Source: Bog-532 sp963742875 (lineage in GTDB: Bacteria; Actinomycetota; Actinomycetes; Streptosporangiales; Streptosporangiaceae). Taken from it: 64,000 bases of DNA. A program made the translations under genes and the position numbers. The DNA is taken from positions 1,151,400 through 1,215,399 of the forward strand of contig CAVUNO010000026.1 in NCBI GenBank assembly GCA_963742875.1, given 5' to 3'. The notes below the pieces were generated by a model. That model made no database searches. It was not told the DNA's origin and saw only the letters and a list, made by a program, of their open reading frames with translations. Below, in pieces: positions 34,390 to 42,351 of this stretch (position 1 is its first letter; every line of letters starts with the position of its first letter).

Positions 34390-34431
34390 TGGAGCTATGG
34401 GGATTCGAACCCCAGACCTCCTCCATGCCAT
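34390..34431 (-). other. attachment site: 3' 42 nt of tRNA-Ala(GGC)
   Basis: On the minus strand the sequence runs from the anticodon loop ATGGCAT (anticodon GGC) through the 3' stem GGAGG, the T-arm GGGGTTCGAATCCCC and the acceptor TAGCTCC plus discriminator A. Just before the loop, the 5' stem that should read CCTCC is CCTAG, so only the 3' 42 nt are present. This is the signature of an AICE attachment site made by recombination in a tRNA anticodon loop. The full gene should lie beyond the right edge. Confidence 0.8.
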
Positions 34432-34710
34432 CTAGGGGCAACGCGGTCGGTAGGGGTCGTTGACGCAGGTTAGAGGACTTTGATGGTCGCATAGGGTCAC
34501 TGTCGTGCGGTGCAGTTGCTGCACTTTGCTGCTGCACCGACCTTCATAGGGTCCAGTCCACTACCCTTGACCCCCAGGCATCCTCTCAGGTGAAATTACC
34601 AGCTTGCCCCGTCGTCGCTTCTTTGACGTTTGAGTGTCACTCGGTCAGCTCGATCGTCTGAGTAAGCGCTAGGCGGTGACGCTGTATAGCGCTTGCGGCC
34701 TCGCCGAAGT
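34432..34710. other. element left end with arm-type repeat
   Basis: About 280 bp without a gene. It holds the 21-bp repeat GCTGCACTTTGCTGCTGCACC at 34518-34538, identical to 60791-60811 (after int) and 40439-40459. It also holds a degenerate relative of the operator palindrome (TGACGTTTGAGTGTCA, 34624-34639). Parts of this stretch resemble 40360-40750 (GGTCGGT, GCAGGT(C/T)AGAGG, GAAATTACCAGC). Integrase arm binding is inferred. Confidence 0.5.
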
Positions 34711-34931
34711 TCAGGGCCTTACAAGATGTAGCGCAGCAATCGCCGCGTTGAATATCCACAAGGTGGACAGCCCGCGCCCGAGATCGCGAGGCTTTGTCGG
34801 ATCCAGGCCGCGAAGCTTCGCGGGATTCAAGGCAGGGAAGTCGTCAGGGCCTATAACGGCGAACAGGGACTGCGCAGCATAGGCAGCTCGCTTCCACTTT
34901 CGGGGGTGTGGGTCTGCGAGAGCTATTGTCA
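34711..34931 (-). pseudogene. 3' half of a gene split by IS256
   Basis: A minus-strand frame starting at the IS256 end reads TIALADPHPRKWKRAAYAAQ, SLFAVIGPDDFPALNPAKLR and GRGLSTLWIFNAAIAALHLV, then stops. The partner 5' half lies on the other side of the IS at 36341-36626. No family recognised. Confidence 0.4.
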
Positions 34932-36340
34932 AGACCTGTGGATCAAGATCGTTTAGGCGGCTTCGGTCTGGGTGTTCTCACCGGGCCGTTCGACGAGTTT
35001 CCCATTGGTGAAGGTCGCGCCGGCGCGGACCAGGGCGACGAGATGCGGGGCGTTGACGGCACGCCAGCGGTCCTGCGCGGACTCGATGAGCTTGAAGGCC
35101 ATGGCTAGGCCTGCGGCCCGCGAGCCGGGGCCCTTGGTGACCTTCGTGCGGTGCCTGACCGTGGCGAAGGTCGATTCGATCGGGTTGGTGGTGCGCAGAT
35201 GCACCCAGTGCTCGGCGGGGTAGTCGTAGAAGGCCAGCAGCTCCTCTGCATCGTCGGTGATCTTCGCGGCGGCTTTGGGGAACTTGGCGCCGTAGGCGGC
35301 CCCGAACGCCTTTACCGCCGCCCGGGCGTGGTCCTTGTCCTCGGCGCCCCAGATCTCGGCCAGGGCCTTCTTCGCCCCCGGGTGCGCCGACTTCGGCAGC
35401 GCGGCCAGCACGTTGGCGGTCTTGTGGAACCAGCAGCGCCCCTCCCTGGCCTGCGGGAACACCTCCCGCAGCCCGTTCCAGAAGCCCAGCGCACCATCGC
35501 CGACGGCCAGCACCGGGGCGCGCATGCCGCGGCGGGCGCAGTCGCGCAGCAGGTCCGCCCACGACTCCGCCGACTCCCGGTAGCCATCGGCCAGGGCGAT
35601 GAGCTCCTTACGGCCATCGGCGCGCACGCCGATCATCACCAGCAGGCACAGCTTGTGCTCCTCCAGCCGGATGTTCACGTGGATCCCGTCCGCCCACACG
35701 TACACGTAGTCCACGCCGGATAGGTCCCGCTCGGCGAACGCGCGCTGCTCGCCCCTCCAGGTCTCGGTCAGCCGGGTGATCACCGCCGCCGACAGGCCGG
35801 CCGATGAGCCCAGGAACTGGCCGAGCGCGGGCACGAAATCCCCGGACGACAGGCCATGCAGGTAAAGCAGCGGCAGCACCTCGGTGATCTTCGGGGTCTT
35901 CCGGCACCACGGCGGCAAGATCGCCGAGGAAAACCGCTTCCGCTCCCCGGTCACAGGATCGGTGCGCTTGTCGTTGACCCGCGGCGCGGTCACCTCCACC
36001 GCGCCCGCGCTGGTCAGCACCTCCCGTGACTGGTGGGAGCCATTCCGTACCACCAGCCGGCGGCCGTTGTCGTCCCGCTCGCCGGCATGCGCCGCGACAT
36101 AGGCATCCACCTCGGCCCGCAGCGCCTGGGCCAGCATCCGCCGGGCGCCCTCCCGCACGATCTCATCGATCAGCGACGCCGGGCCATCCATCGCACCTTC
36201 CCCGCCTGAACTCTCGCCAGGCACTACGGTGAGCATCGGGTTGTACCTTCCCGGCCGGCGCGCCAACGCCGGTCATTGCTTGAGACTCCACTCGGTCACC
36301 GGGAAGGTACACCCTCTCTTCCCGGCCGATCCACAGGTCT
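34932..36340 (-). mobile_element. IS256-family insertion sequence
   Basis: About 1409 bp bounded by AGACCTGTGGATC (34932-34944) and its inverted copy (36328-36340). It carries one mutator-type transposase. No exact target duplication can be seen (CAATAGCT versus CAATGCTT on the two sides), so the borders may be a few bases off. Confidence 0.75.
34953..36236 (-). CDS. IS256-family transposase
   Basis: 427 aa from ATG 36236. The mutator-type layout is clear: REVLTSAGAVEVTAPRVNDK, YVWADGIHVNIRLEE (first Asp), VLAVGDGALGFWNGLREVFP (second Asp), EGRCWFHKTANVLAALPKS and HLRTTNPIESTFATVRHRTK (Glu). The length is normal (about 420 aa) and the frame intact, so it is probably active. Confidence 0.92.
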   Translation of the reverse strand: MLTVVPGESSGGEGAMDGPASLIDEIVREGARRMLAQALRAEVDAYVAAHAGERDDNGRRLVVRNGSHQSREVLTSAGAVEVTAPRVNDKRTDPVTGERKRFSSAILPPWCRKTPKITEVLPLLYLHGLSSGDFVPALGQFLGSSAGLSAAVITRLTETWRGEQRAFAERDLSGVDYVYVWADGIHVNIRLEEHKLCLLVMIGVRADGRKELIALADGYRESAESWADLLRDCARRGMRAPVLAVGDGALGFWNGLREVFPQAREGRCWFHKTANVLAALPKSAHPGAKKALAEIWGAEDKDHARAAVKAFGAAYGAKFPKAAAKITDDAEELLAFYDYPAEHWVHLRTTNPIESTFATVRHRTKVTKGPGSRAAGLAMAFKLIESAQDRWRAVNAPHLVALVRAGATFTNGKLVERPGENTQTEAA

Positions 36341-36626
36341 CAAGCATTGCTCCAGCGGCAGTTACGATAAGCAAATCCATGCCGTCCCGGCTCCGAATAT
36401 CAGCGACGAGTGTGAAACCGTCGCGGTGAGCAAACGGTATGTCCTTGGCCGCATCCCTGGTCGCTATCGGCTCAAACCCCCACATACCACGCGTATCCGT
36501 TGGGAGACTACATTGTGGAAGGTATACAGCAGGAATGGGCATGCCTAGCCCTTCGTGCGCTAGCCGCGACCATAGCGGCGCACTCATCTCATTATCCATC
36601 TGGTTCCTCGCTGCGTCGAAGCTCAA
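36341..36626 (-). pseudogene. 5' half of a gene split by IS256
   Basis: The minus-strand frame from 36626 reads MSFDAARNQMDNEMSAPLWS, HEGLGMPIPAVYLPQCSLPT, ATRDAAKDIPFAHRDGFTLV and DGMDLLIVTAAGAML, then runs into the IS end. Joined to the fragment at 34711-34931 it would give about 165 aa. Function unknown. Confidence 0.4.
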
Positions 36627-36639
36627 GCGTCAAGGCAGG

Positions 36640-37089
36640 TCAATGAAAGATCAGCACCCCGGCAGCGATGAGGACCTGGACCCCAGCGACCACGCCTCCA
36701 ATCGTGCTGAGTCCGCCGCTGACAGATTTGCTCGTTCGAAGGATCGCTCGTCCCCCGGCTGGGGTGAACGTCTGCTTGACCCGTTGCCACTTGTGCTCTC
36801 GTATGTGGCACCCGAGCAGCAAGCCGTGCGAGTTGTTCCGGCACCACTCGTTCTTGCGGGTCTCCGCTCCACACCAGATGGGAGCCTGGAACAGGAAGTA
36901 CCCGAGCGCAGCCAGCGCTAGAGCAATGACCACAGCCAGCCCAACGCTGTGGAGGAAGAACCCGGCGACCGCAATAACGACGGCCAGGTAACCCCAGTAG
37001 CGGGTTAAGAGTCCCTGGTATCCCCCTGTAGGTGATGTCCTGCGGGGGTGAAAATGGGGGTGGTTGCCCGCCGACGTCGTCCCTGCTTG
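36640..37089 (-). CDS. membrane protein with Cys/His loop, 5' truncated
   Basis: The supported part begins around 37040 and reads LTRYWGYLAVVIAVAGFFLH, SVGLAVVIALALAALGYFLF (two helices), then QAPIWCGAETRKNEWCRNNS, HGLLLGCHIREHKWQRVKQT, and a C-terminal helix (GGVVAGVQVLIAAGVLI). The Cys pattern CGAETR...C...GCHIREH suggests a zinc-binding loop between membrane segments. Similar proteins recur on actinomycete mobile elements; function unknown. No start codon fits near the expected N-terminus, which lies next to the IS110 fragment, so the gene probably lost its first codons. Confidence 0.5.
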   Translation of the reverse strand, partial: QAGTTSAGNHPHFHPRRTSPTGGYQGLLTRYWGYLAVVIAVAGFFLHSVGLAVVIALALAALGYFLFQAPIWCGAETRKNEWCRNNSHGLLLGCHIREHKWQRVKQTFTPAGGRAILRTSKSVSGGLSTIGGVVAGVQVLIAAGVLIFH

Positions 37090-37240
37090 GTGCCTGAGCC
37101 CGTTTAAGAGTCTGATCGCTGGGAGCCGTCTCCAGGGTCCTGCATTGTTGCCGTAGAGCACGCGATTCCGCCTTGTTGTCCCTGCTGGCTCCTGCGGGCA
37201 GCCACCGGAATCTGACGGCTGGACGTGAAGGAGGAGCCTG

Positions 37241-38224
37241 GTGGAGGAGATCTTCGGGGAAGAAGAAGAGGCTGAGCTGGTGGCGCGGGTGGCCGCGCTG
37301 GATATCGGCAAGGCAACGCTGACGGCGTGCGTGCGGGTGCCGCACGAGAGCAAGCCGGGGCGGCGCCGGCAGGAGGTCCGCGCGTTCGCCACGGTCACCC
37401 GGTCGCTGCTGGAGCTGCGGGACTGGCTGATCTGCCAGGGGGTGACCTTGTGCGTGATGGAGGCCACCTCCGCGTACTGGAAGCCGCCGTTCTACCTGCT
37501 CGAGGACGCCATCGAATGCTGGGTGGTCAACGCCCGCGACGTCAAGAACGTCCCCGGCCTGCCCAAGACCGACAAGCTGGATGCGATCTGGCTAGCCAAG
37601 CTGGCCGAGCGGGGAATGCTGCGGCCGTCGTTCGTCCCGCCGCCCTGGCAGCGGGAGCTGCGGGACCTGTGCCGCTACCGGCGGACCTTGGTCCAGGAGC
37701 GGACCCGGGAGAAGCAGCGGGCCGAAAAGCTGCTGGAAGACACCCAGATCAAGCTGTCGTCGGTGATCAGCGACATCTTCGGCAAGTCTGGCCGGGACAT
37801 GCTGGAGGCGCTGATCGCCGGGCAGCGTGACCCGCATGTGCTGGCGGAGCTGGCCCGCGGCTCGATGCGCGGCAAGAAGAGTGTCTTGCAGGAGGCGCTC
37901 ACCGGGCATTTCCGTGACCATCACGGCTACCTGCTGAAGATGATGCTCGACCGGGCCGACGCGCTGACTGCCCAGATCGAGGCGCTGACCGGGCGGATCG
38001 ATGAGGCGATCGCCCCTTTCGCGCACCAGGTGGCCCAGCTGGATGAGATCCCCGGCGTCGGCAAGACCGGCGCGCAGGAACTCATCGCCGAGATCGGAAC
38101 CGATATGGCCCGGTTCCCCACCGCTGGCCATCTGGTCTCCTGGGCCAAGTACGCGCCCAGGGCCCGGCAGTCGGCGGCCAAGCGCCCGGTACACCGCGTC
38201 CAGCCGGTCCTGGAATTCATCTAG
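37241..38224 (+). CDS. IS110-family transposase, 3' truncated
   Basis: 327 aa from GTG 37241 (GAAGGAGG upstream). The DEDD domain is intact: AALDIGKATLTACVRV (Asp), CVMEATSAYWKPPFYLLED (Glu), VPGLPKTDKLDAIWLAKL (Asp, Asp). The C-terminal domain starts normally (LDEIPGVGKTGAQELIAEIG, LVSWAKYAPRARQSA) but after about residue 310 the text becomes unrelated (AKRPVHRVQPVLEF). This is the reverse strand of a DUF1707 gene. About 90 residues including the essential Ser region are therefore missing, and the transposase is probably inactive. Confidence 0.85.
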   Translation: MEEIFGEEEEAELVARVAALDIGKATLTACVRVPHESKPGRRRQEVRAFATVTRSLLELRDWLICQGVTLCVMEATSAYWKPPFYLLEDAIECWVVNARDVKNVPGLPKTDKLDAIWLAKLAERGMLRPSFVPPPWQRELRDLCRYRRTLVQERTREKQRAEKLLEDTQIKLSSVISDIFGKSGRDMLEALIAGQRDPHVLAELARGSMRGKKSVLQEALTGHFRDHHGYLLKMMLDRADALTAQIEALTGRIDEAIAPFAHQVAQLDEIPGVGKTGAQELIAEIGTDMARFPTAGHLVSWAKYAPRARQSAAKRPVHRVQPVLEFI

Positions 38225-38317
38225 GGAAAGCCGACCCGCCGCGTAGTGCTCGCGCAGCTGGTCGGCCGCCGCGTCCCGGTCCGCGTCCGTTGCTGCCGTG
38301 CTGCCGTACCTCGCCAC
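38180..38317 (-). pseudogene. DUF1707 (SHOCT-like) N-terminal fragment
   Basis: From GTG 38317 the minus strand reads RYGSTAATDADRDAAADQLR and EHYAAGRLSLDEFQDRLDAV YRA, the DUF1707 domain. The frame then enters the IS110 sequence in antisense. The two genes truncate each other at about 38175. Confidence 0.65.
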
Positions 38318-39021
38318 GACAACCTCCCCGTCCGTTCCTGGGGTCCCCAGGAGCTGGTTCTGACACGATATGTCGCGTATCAGCCCGCTGCAAATGGCCA
38401 GCGACGTGGAAGGCCGGGAGCGTGCGTCGGCCTGAGCAAATTCAGATCATGGAGAAGCTATTCGAGCTCCTCGTCTGCTTCCTGCATCCCATCGTCGTTT
38501 GTCCTCATGTGGCTCGACCTGGCCGTCGACCGGCCGGACCTGAAGTAGGGCGGTAAACTGGCGTGAGGGATCTTCGGGCTTGTCCCGCTGGTGCCATTCT
38601 TGTACGTGCTCACTGGCGGTGATCTGTGGTGATCCAGGCACTCGACGTCCAGCACCGTGTGACCGTCTAGTAGCTCCGGGACTGTGACCACATGCGACAT
38701 GACAACCGCCATGCTCAGCCCGGCATTAGGGTTCCAGCCTGAACCAGGCAGCACTGGTGAGCAGGCAGAACTGTCAACCTCGGCGGTCAGTGGCGGAGCC
38801 TCGTTGGAAGAAGGGGCGCGAATAGCGTCTGGATCTCATCTAGCGCGGTGCACACTTTATCGCGCACGTGGTCGGTGTCGAGCTCGGTCACCTCGCGCTC
38901 GTCTCGGCTGAACGCGATCAGCGGATAGGTGCGCGAGTTCGGGAGGTTCTGCACCGGCTCCGGTTGTAGATCCGCTCTACACTTGAGATGGGGTGTTTCC
39001 GCTGCTGCGGCCTCCAGGGGG
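38318..39021. other. 700-bp stretch without a supported gene
   Basis: Several short frames are open on both strands, but none has family text. Codon composition is mixed and GC is lower than in the flanks. It may contain remnants of element cargo and the promoter of the gene at 39022. Confidence 0.45.
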
Positions 39022-40005
39022 GTGATTGCTTTGGTAAAAGCAAAGAAAAAGAAGCCGCTGGGTAACGTGTCGAGGCCATCGTCGCGACGTACAAGCGGAC
39101 AACGGCGCCGGGCGCCACCACCTCGGTTGTCCCGGCTCTATGCTGCACGAAAATGGATCATCGGCGCTCTTCTGGCCGGACTAGCAGCCAGCATCACCGC
39201 TGTCATGGTCGATTTGACTCAGAAGGGGCTCGGTCCACTGGGAACCGGCCCTCCACAGACACCTTATCAATTCCCAGATAATGGAGGCTCCCAGACGGTC
39301 AATTCTGCCAAAGGTCCAATACTTGCTCTGCAAGTCACCGAAGGGTTCAGGGTCGGCTGTGGTGGTAGTGGTCCAGGCTGGGTCTTTCCGGCATCGTCGG
39401 CCGCGATCACATCAGCAGCACCAGGCACTGGGGTCAAACGCGGAGGTAAGACCTGGGATCGAGACCCGGCTGCCTTTGGCGCGATCGAGGCTAGCGATGT
39501 ACTACTGAGTATTACAGCCTCAGGCTACAGCTCGCGTGCGATTGTGCTAAATGGCATTAACTTCCAGGTGATCCATCGGGAGCCTGCGCAGCGCGGTGTC
39601 CTTGTCAATTTCAATGGCATAGATAACTGTGATCCGGCCCAGAAGGCCTTTGCCCAAGTTGGAGACGTCAATTTGGACGCATCGCCGCCGATAATAAGAC
39701 CGATCGCAAACACATCCCCGATTGGCCCCAGCTCGGGCGGGCAGAGGGCTGCTCCGTTGATCTTCCCTTACACCATATCGGAGAGTGATCCAGAAATCCT
39801 TATCCTGGACGTCAGTACGCACAACTGCGACTGCACGTGGACCGCGGAACTCGACTGGACTGCCGGTCCCGACGTCGGCCAGACGATCATCAAAGATCAC
39901 GGTCATCTGTTCCGGACGACCGCCGCTACTGGTCTACCCACGGTTAACTGGCAACACTTCGCGGGAAGCTGGATCCGTAGAACGGGTCCTCCCAGCGGTC
40001 GCTGA
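39022..40005 (+). CDS. membrane-anchored protein with extracellular beta domain
   Basis: 327 aa from GTG 39022 (AGGGGG upstream). The N-terminus is strongly basic (KAKKKKPLGNVSRPSSRRTS), followed by one membrane helix (WIIGALLAGLAASITAVMVD). A Ser/Thr/Gly-rich region with beta character follows (LLSITASGYSSRAIVLNGIN, VDVSTHNCDCTWTAELDWTA-like text). Topology is N-in. Similar proteins are scattered on actinomycete elements and chromosomes without function. GC is lower than that of the AICE core, which suggests separate origin. The last bases overlap the antisense PadR remnant. Confidence 0.6.
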   Translation: MIALVKAKKKKPLGNVSRPSSRRTSGQRRRAPPPRLSRLYAARKWIIGALLAGLAASITAVMVDLTQKGLGPLGTGPPQTPYQFPDNGGSQTVNSAKGPILALQVTEGFRVGCGGSGPGWVFPASSAAITSAAPGTGVKRGGKTWDRDPAAFGAIEASDVLLSITASGYSSRAIVLNGINFQVIHREPAQRGVLVNFNGIDNCDPAQKAFAQVGDVNLDASPPIIRPIANTSPIGPSSGGQRAAPLIFPYTISESDPEILILDVSTHNCDCTWTAELDWTAGPDVGQTIIKDHGHLFRTTAATGLPTVNWQHFAGSWIRRTGPPSGR

Positions 40006-40173
40006 TCCATCCAGCCTTCATCAGCCGATCGAGGACGGGATAGACCGTGCCAGTGCCGTGTCCGGTCGCTTGGTACAGCCGCAGACCTCAGCTGGATTGT
40101 CTGGGGGCGAGTTCGTCAGGATGTCGAGGACGTCCATGACTGCCTGGGTGAGCCGGATCTTCGTAATGCTCAT
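39975..40173 (-). pseudogene. PadR-type regulator N-terminal remnant
   Basis: From ATG 40173 the minus strand reads MSITKIRLTQAVMDVLDILT, NSPPDNPA. Then a frame change and stop precede GLRLYQATGHGTGTVYPVLD, RLMKAGWISDRWEDP. Together these make a PadR winged helix (tGxGTVYPvLdRL motif). One frameshift and the loss of the C-terminus make it a pseudogene. Confidence 0.6.
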
Positions 40174-41058
40174 GAAGTCAGAGAGTAGGGACCATGGAAC
40201 CCCCTTTGTCGGATTTCGCGACAGCTGGCGTGGCGTGGCCCCGTGACACTTCGTGTCAGGGCGATGGTTGGAGGCAGCTACTTCCCGTGTCAACGGCCAT
40301 TGGGAAATCCGGTCATTGGCACAGTCGCTGTCCTTCGATCTCCTGCTTGCAAATGAGGCGCGTAGCGGTCGGTCAGGGTCACTGGTGCAGGTCAGAGGTT
40401 TACACCGGTCAGATGAGGTCGATGCCGTACGGCCGGTTGCTGCACTTTGCTGCTGCACCGACCTTTGCTGCTGCACCGACCTTTGCTGCTGCACCGACCT
40501 TTGCTGCTGCACCGACCTTTGCTGCTGCACCGACCTTTGCTGCTGCACCGACGACTCCTTGACCCCCAGAACGGCGGTCTAGAGGTTATCGCTGCTCAGA
40601 GCGTGTATGCCGTTCGTGTGCTCCGTGTCCGACGTGTGGTTTGTTCAGCCGGTTGCATGCCGTGTGGTCCGCACGTGGTCCCGAGGATGTTGCCGTCAGG
40701 TATGGGTGCTTGACTTTGACTTCCAGTCATCTTTGCGGGCGAAATTACCAGCGTAAACTTACGTCCACCTGCCCCAGCAGGTGCGGTGAGTGCGCAGGTA
40801 TCCGTGGGTGTTCACATGATCATCATTCATTTAGTCACTCAGCCCTCGACCCATTGCCATGTTGGCAAGAGACGGTCTCCGACACTTAAGTGTCAGTACA
40901 TAGGACTGGATGGCGCTGGGACGTGGACCTTGCGGCGATGTGCCTTGGAGCTGACGAAACGGAGGCGGAATGCCCCGGTAGCAGTGGCCTGAGGGGGTGT
41001 CTTGACTAAAGGCAGATCGGTTACAGTCATTGATCGGGACGAGAAGGGAAATACGGGA
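40174..41058. other. regulatory-looking stretch with repeats and operator-like palindromes
   Basis: No gene is supported over 885 bp. It contains the six-copy 18-bp array at 40446-40553. It also holds two palindromes related to the operator at 52623: TGACACTTCGTGTCA (40244-40258) and GACACTTAAGTGTC (40881-40894). Short blocks resemble the left element end (34.44-34.62 kb), so this may be a duplicated or older element terminus. Confidence 0.45.
40446..40553. repeat. 18-bp direct repeat, six contiguous copies
   Basis: TTTGCTGCTGCACCGACC is repeated six times without spacer; only the last base of the sixth copy differs. It is preceded by GTTGCTGCAC, and the first unit with its leader equals the single copies near 34518 and, in part, 60791. 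Contiguity rules out a CRISPR. The array looks like an iteron or amplified integrase-arm site. Confidence 0.85.
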
Positions 41059-41550
41059 ATGTCAATTGCCGTTCTGTCAACACTTATATCGTCGATAGCG
41101 CTAGTTGGGGTGGCTATAAGCTTGCTCTTTCAAGCTCGGCAGCTTCGAGCGAATCAGATTCAGGTATCCCGTGCCTCACTGATTGAACTAATGAAATTTT
41201 ACTTCGACAATCCAGACATGGTGGCTGAATTGGTAGGGGCTAAGGACAACAAAGAATTTACTAAAGACGTACTTACGAACTGGTATGTTACTCATCTCTC
41301 ATTGAGCTATGAAAATAGAGCCATATCTAAATCACATCTTCAAAATTTGGCGGATAATCTATTTAAAGGCGAGGCTGCGTGTAGATGGTGGGCCTCTATG
41401 GGGCACACATATAATGACGGAGCCACGTCGCGACGCGAAAAGGAATTCTTTGCCGTACTTGACGGAGAATTTCAGCGAATAAACCATGAGCGTGAATCCG
41501 CTCAGACTGACGCCGAACCACCTGATACGTCTTCTAACATCAGCCAGTGA
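41059..41550 (+). CDS. DUF6082 family protein
   Basis: 163 aa from ATG 41059 (AAGGGAAA upstream); an in-frame TTG at 41002 with GAGGGGG would add 19 residues. One N-terminal membrane helix (IAVLSTLISSIALVGVAISL) is followed by the DUF6082 text LLFQARQLRANQIQVSRASL, IELMKFYFDNPDMVAELVGA and WWASMGHTYNDGATSRREKE. Actinomycetes carry many such proteins, often next to XRE/regulatory genes and on mobile DNA; function unknown. The gene is clearly AT-richer than its neighbours and uses A/T-ending codons, a sign of transfer from another source. Confidence 0.7.
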   Translation: MSIAVLSTLISSIALVGVAISLLFQARQLRANQIQVSRASLIELMKFYFDNPDMVAELVGAKDNKEFTKDVLTNWYVTHLSLSYENRAISKSHLQNLADNLFKGEAACRWWASMGHTYNDGATSRREKEFFAVLDGEFQRINHERESAQTDAEPPDTSSNISQ

Positions 41551-41590
41551 GAGTAGAGGCGGCGGTGCGTCAGTCTCGACTCAACAGAGC

Positions 41591-41706
41591 GGCGGATTTG
41601 ACAAGGGGCGATGGCCCGTACGCTGGCTTGGCGATCGGGCTGGCTTCCAGTCTGCCCGCATTAGCCCGATTTGGGCCATCGCGAGGGTTCCCTTGTCAAA
41701 TCCGCC
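41591..41706. repeat. 116-bp long inverted repeat (MITE-like hairpin)
   Basis: The outer 17 bp are perfect inverted copies (GGCGGATTTGACAAGGG at 41591-41607 and its complement at 41690-41706). A second 10-bp pair (GCGATGGCCC 41608-41617 with 41673-41682) and a third 8-bp pair (ATCGGGCT 41634-41641 with 41663-41670) lie inside. No gene is present. It could be a miniature inverted-repeat element, a structured RNA or a single-strand origin. No clear target duplication flanks it. Confidence 0.75.
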
Positions 41707-41951
41707 GCGGCTCCTGCAACCTACGGGTTCTGCGGCCCCGCGGAGTCCTTGCTATTTTCGCGCCAGCCGACCGGCGGTAGGCGCCGCCGCAGCGGGAGCG
41801 CCAGCGGGAGCTGCGGCGAGCGCGCCGTGTTGGCGGCGCGAGCGGCCCGGCGGGCCGCCTTGAAACCGTACAGAAACTTTGCACAGACGCGATACGGCAG
41901 CGATACGGCCGATACGGGCACCAGTTGGGACGCTAGAGCCTGTCCCGTGGA

Positions 41952-42089
41952 TCATGTGACGGGATGGCGGAGCCAGATCCGGATTGAGGCGGCATTGACG
42001 GTGCCCTGGTACATCTTCTCGCGCTTGTTGAATCTGGTGGTGACGGCCCGGAACTGCTTGAGCTTGGCGAAGCAGCGCTCAAGGAGCAA
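41952..42089 (-). pseudogene. IS5-family transposase C-terminal remnant
   Basis: The minus strand reads LLERCFAKLKQFRAVTTRFN, KREKMYQGTVNAASIRIWLR and HPVT, then stop. This is about 80% identical to the end of the IS5 transposase at 48.6-48.8 kb. A terminal repeat GTCCCGTGGATCAT adjoins it at 41943-41956. The rest of the IS is missing. Confidence 0.75.
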
Positions 42090-42189
42090 GCCGTGCTGAA
42101 TACATAGGTGAATCTGGAGGGGGAATCTCCCAATCATTGGGGCTGAGGGCCTGCCAGCACCAGAGCGGTAAAACACCAGAACATCACAA

Positions 42190-42351
42190 AGACCTAAAGT
42201 CCCTGGTGTTGGGCCCATGTGCGGGGTTCGTCCCGTCCTTGCGGTCCCCGAATCGTCGATGATCAGCACCCCGCTGCCGTGCGGCACGGTCGCCGGATCG
42301 GCCCGCAGTAGCTCCAGCCGCCCCGGCGCCGCTCAAGGGAGGTTCCGCCGC
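42190..42351 (-). pseudogene. IS701-like transposase remnant
   Basis: The minus strand reads LELLRADPATVPHGSGVLII, DDSGTARTGRTPHMG, resembling the first catalytic Asp region (VLVIDETG) of IS701-type transposases. Stops interrupt the frame. The ISKra4 element is inserted on its upstream side; a further piece may continue after 44187. Confidence 0.4.

Noticed and set aside
34151..34537. 128-codon minus-strand frame across the tRNA fragment (GMEEVWGSNPHSS)
   Set aside because: This is the well-known spurious translation of a tRNA 3' end.
39022..40005. Signal peptide and secretion of the 327-aa protein
   Set aside because: The hydrophobic helix begins about 45 residues in, after a long basic tail, and no cleavage motif follows; a membrane anchor fits better.
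40021..40548. 175-codon minus-strand protein starting with repeated QQQRSV
   Set aside because: It is a reading of the direct-repeat array fused to the PadR remnant; no independent support.
40446..40553. CRISPR array
   Set aside because: The 18-bp units are contiguous without spacers and no cas genes are present.
25349..40575. 18-bp identity CTTGACCCCCAGAACGGC between 25350 and about 40557
   Set aside because: One copy is inside the end of the GTPase gene; with this GC bias a chance match of this length in 64 kb is plausible and no further similarity flanks it.
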